A DNA stretch of 54,848 nt from Arachnia propionica (GTDB taxonomy: Bacteria > Actinomycetota > Actinomycetes > Propionibacteriales > Propionibacteriaceae). Under the pieces are notes generated by a model. It was not told where the DNA came from. It was given only the letters and a program-made list of their open reading frames with translations, and did not search any database. The position numbers were made by a program, and so were the translations under genes. Location of the stretch: NCBI GenBank assembly GCA_002748325.1, contig PDSD01000020.1, positions 1 to 54,848 on the forward strand, in the 5' to 3' direction. Shown here in pieces: positions 53,323-54,848 of this stretch; positions within the stretch are counted from its first letter, which is position 1, and each line of letters begins with the position of its first letter.

Positions 53323-54021
53323 GTGGCAACAACTCTAACAATCCATCAGCGAGCAGTTAGATCATCGGTCGTCAAGAAGGTCATCATGTCGGTGACCGGC
53401 TTGCTTTTGATCGGCTTCCTGCTGATGCACATGTACGGTAACTTGAAAGTGTTCTTAGGCCCGGAGGCGTTTAACCACTACGCCGAGTGGCTCAAGGGCG
53501 ACATCCTGTACCCAATCGTTCCTAAGGGCACGTTCATTTGGGTATTTCGGATCCTGCTGTTGGTGGCGGTAGTGCTGCACATCTGGTCTGCTGCGGTCTT
53601 GTCTGCTCGCACCATCAAGGTGCGTGGCGACGGCTATCAGGTCAAGAAGTTGCAGGAAGCGACCTACGCATCGCGGACGATGCGCTGGGGCGGCGTCATC
53701 ATTCTTGGCTTCATCATTTTCCATATCCTGCAGTTCACAGTGAAGTCAGTTCGTACCGGCTTCGAGTATGAGTCGACTCCGTACGAAATGGTGGTGCTTT
53801 CCTTCCAGCAATGGTGGGTAGTGCTGCTGTATGCGGTGCTCATGCTGGTTGTGGTCGTCCACATTCGGCATGGCTTCATGAGTGCGTTTACGACACTGGG
53901 TGGCAACGTGTCCGCGAAGGCGCACAACATCCTTAGCGCGCTCGGGGTCTTGGTAGCTGTTGTGCTTTACATCGGCTTCATGGTCATGCCCTTCGGTGTT
54001 TTGTTTGGAGTTGGTAGCTGA
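53323..54021 (+). CDS. sdhC: succinate dehydrogenase cytochrome b subunit, diheme type
   Basis: The membrane anchor of complex II, carrying heme b and the quinone site. The roughly 232-residue product has five membrane segments. Four histidines lie in MHMYGN, VLHIWSA, IFHILQF and VHIRHGF at about positions 36, 86, 134 and 180, a spacing close to the four heme ligands of the diheme fumarate reductase/succinate dehydrogenase group (single-anchor type B). The GTG at 53323 is preferred on promoter grounds, and the ATG at 53314 is the alternative. Its stop overlaps the sdhA start (TGATG). Confidence 0.92.
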   Translation: MATTLTIHQRAVRSSVVKKVIMSVTGLLLIGFLLMHMYGNLKVFLGPEAFNHYAEWLKGDILYPIVPKGTFIWVFRILLLVAVVLHIWSAAVLSARTIKVRGDGYQVKKLQEATYASRTMRWGGVIILGFIIFHILQFTVKSVRTGFEYESTPYEMVVLSFQQWWVVLLYAVLMLVVVVHIRHGFMSAFTTLGGNVSAKAHNILSALGVLVAVVLYIGFMVMPFGVLFGVGS

Positions 54022-54848
54022 TGAGCACAGCAGTTGAAAGCGCAACGCAATACATGCAAGGCGTCGGCGAGTACTTCACCGTCGGCCACGAAATAGCCGA
54101 CACCAAGGCGCCCGATCTGCCGATTGAGCAGGTTTGGGGGCAGCGGCAGTTCTCGGCTCGGCTGGTCAACCCGGCGAACCGGCGCAAGCTAAACGTCATC
54201 ATCGTTGGCACCGGCCTAGCCGGTGGTGCGGCGGCTGCCACGCTTGGCGAGGCTGGCTACAACGTCTTGAACTTCTGCTATCAGGACAGCCCCCGTCGGG
54301 CCCACTCGATTGCTGCCCAGGGTGGCATCAACGCGGCCAAGAACTATCGCAACGACAACGACTCGGTGTACCGGCTGTTCTATGACACGGTCAAGGGCGG
54401 CGACTACCGCTCCCGCGAAACCAACGTGTACCGCCTGGCGCAGGCATCGGTGCAGATCATTGATCAGTGCGTGGCTCAGGGCGTCCCGTTCGCCCGCGAG
54501 TATGGCGGCCTGCTGGACACCCGCTCCTTCGGTGGTGTGCAGGTGCAGCGCACGTTCTACGCTCGCGGCCAGACCGGCCAGCAGCTACTGATCGGCGTGT
54601 ACCAGCAGCTTGAGCGCCAGGTCGCGGCGGGCACTGTAACCATGTATCCGCGACACGAGATGATCGAACTGATCGTCGTCGACGGCCGGGCGCGGGGCAT
54701 TGTTACCCGCAACCTAGTCAGCGGCAAGGTCGAAGCCTGGACCGCCGATGTCGTGGTGCTGGGCACCGGCGGCTACGGCAACGTGTTCTTCCTGTCGACC
54801 AACGCCATGGGCTCCAACGTGACGGCCGCCTGGCGGGCGCACCGCAAG
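54021..54848 (+). CDS. sdhA: succinate dehydrogenase flavoprotein subunit (partial, runs off the window)
   Basis: The FAD-bearing catalytic subunit of complex II. The first 276 residues are present: a 50-residue N-terminal extension, the FAD-binding [23 protein letters not shown], the [14 protein letters not shown] segment with the His that covalently binds FAD, and [19 protein letters not shown]. Its arrangement sdhC-sdhA, without a separate sdhD, fits the single-anchor complex II type. The end is cut by the window edge, not by a stop. Confidence 0.95.
   Translation, partial: MSTAVESATQYMQGVGEYFTVGHEIADTKAPDLPIEQVWGQRQFSARLVNPANRRKLNVIIVGTGLAGGAAAATLGEAGYNVLNFCYQDSPRRAHSIAAQGGINAAKNYRNDNDSVYRLFYDTVKGGDYRSRETNVYRLAQASVQIIDQCVAQGVPFAREYGGLLDTRSFGGVQVQRTFYARGQTGQQLLIGVYQQLERQVAAGTVTMYPRHEMIELIVVDGRARGIVTRNLVSGKVEAWTADVVVLGTGGYGNVFFLSTNAMGSNVTAAWRAHRK

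Overview
The window is about 55 kb of GC-rich chromosome from a bacterium of the phylum Actinomycetota (Actinobacteria). The evidence is the gene order, which follows the actinobacterial core closely: xerC - M23 peptidase - rpsB - tsf - pyrH - frr - cdsA - rlmN - (gdhA) - dxr - rseP - ispG - GNAT - proS - DUF4439 lipoprotein - rimP - nusA - ylxR - infB - rbfA - truB - ribF - rpsO - pnp - dapB - rnj, then recG - rsmD - coaD - DUF177 - rpmF - rnc - mutM - smc - ftsY - ffh and rpsP - KH protein - rimM - trmD. Frequent GTG starts, many ATGA/GTGA gene overlaps and Ala/Glu-rich tails on ribosomal proteins agree with this. I cannot place it to order or family. No rRNA, tRNA, CRISPR, phage or insertion sequence was seen, and no gene-free stretch exceeds 300 bases.

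Layout. 1-2.5 kb: peptide deformylase, XerC and a double-LytM M23 peptidase. 2.5-9.3 kb: rpsB-tsf, pyrH-frr-cdsA-rlmN and glutamate dehydrogenase. 9.4-16.5 kb: dxr-rseP, ispG-GNAT and proS, with a Tat/lipoprotein-type DUF4439 gene on the opposite strand. 16.6-26.3 kb: the rimP-nusA-ylxR-infB-rbfA-truB-ribF translation block, rpsO and pnp. 26.3-29.3 kb: dapB, a small GNAT-like gene and RNase J. 29.3-35.7 kb: a complete six-gene mevalonate operon (mvk, mvaD, pmk, fni, class I-type mvaA, mvaS) joined to the end of rnj. 35.8-48.6 kb: rpmB, recG-rsmD-coaD, DUF177-rpmF-rnc-mutM-gtrA-smc, ftsY and ffh. 48.6-54.8 kb: an amidohydrolase, an S49 peptidase, rpsP-khpA-rimM-trmD, and sdhC plus a truncated sdhA running off the end.

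Main points of interest. (1) Enzymes of both isoprenoid routes are present: dxr and ispG of the MEP pathway and the whole mevalonate pathway. The latter sits inside a housekeeping region, apparently read through from the RNase J promoter. (2) Two essential genes, rpsB and infB, are each broken by one frameshift. The conserved protein resumes at once in another frame, which points to sequence or assembly errors (about 25 nt missing in rpsB, 2 nt in infB). (3) At least seven genes have a TANNNT -10 hexamer whose end lies 6-7 nt from the start codon, the geometry of leaderless mRNA; the pattern also moves the likely starts of ftsY and sdhC. (4) The infB leader holds three chained micro-ORFs overlapping through ATGA, built on a repeated CGATGAG-like motif. 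(5) A 19-codon ORF fills the mvaA-mvaS gap exactly and overlaps both neighbours.
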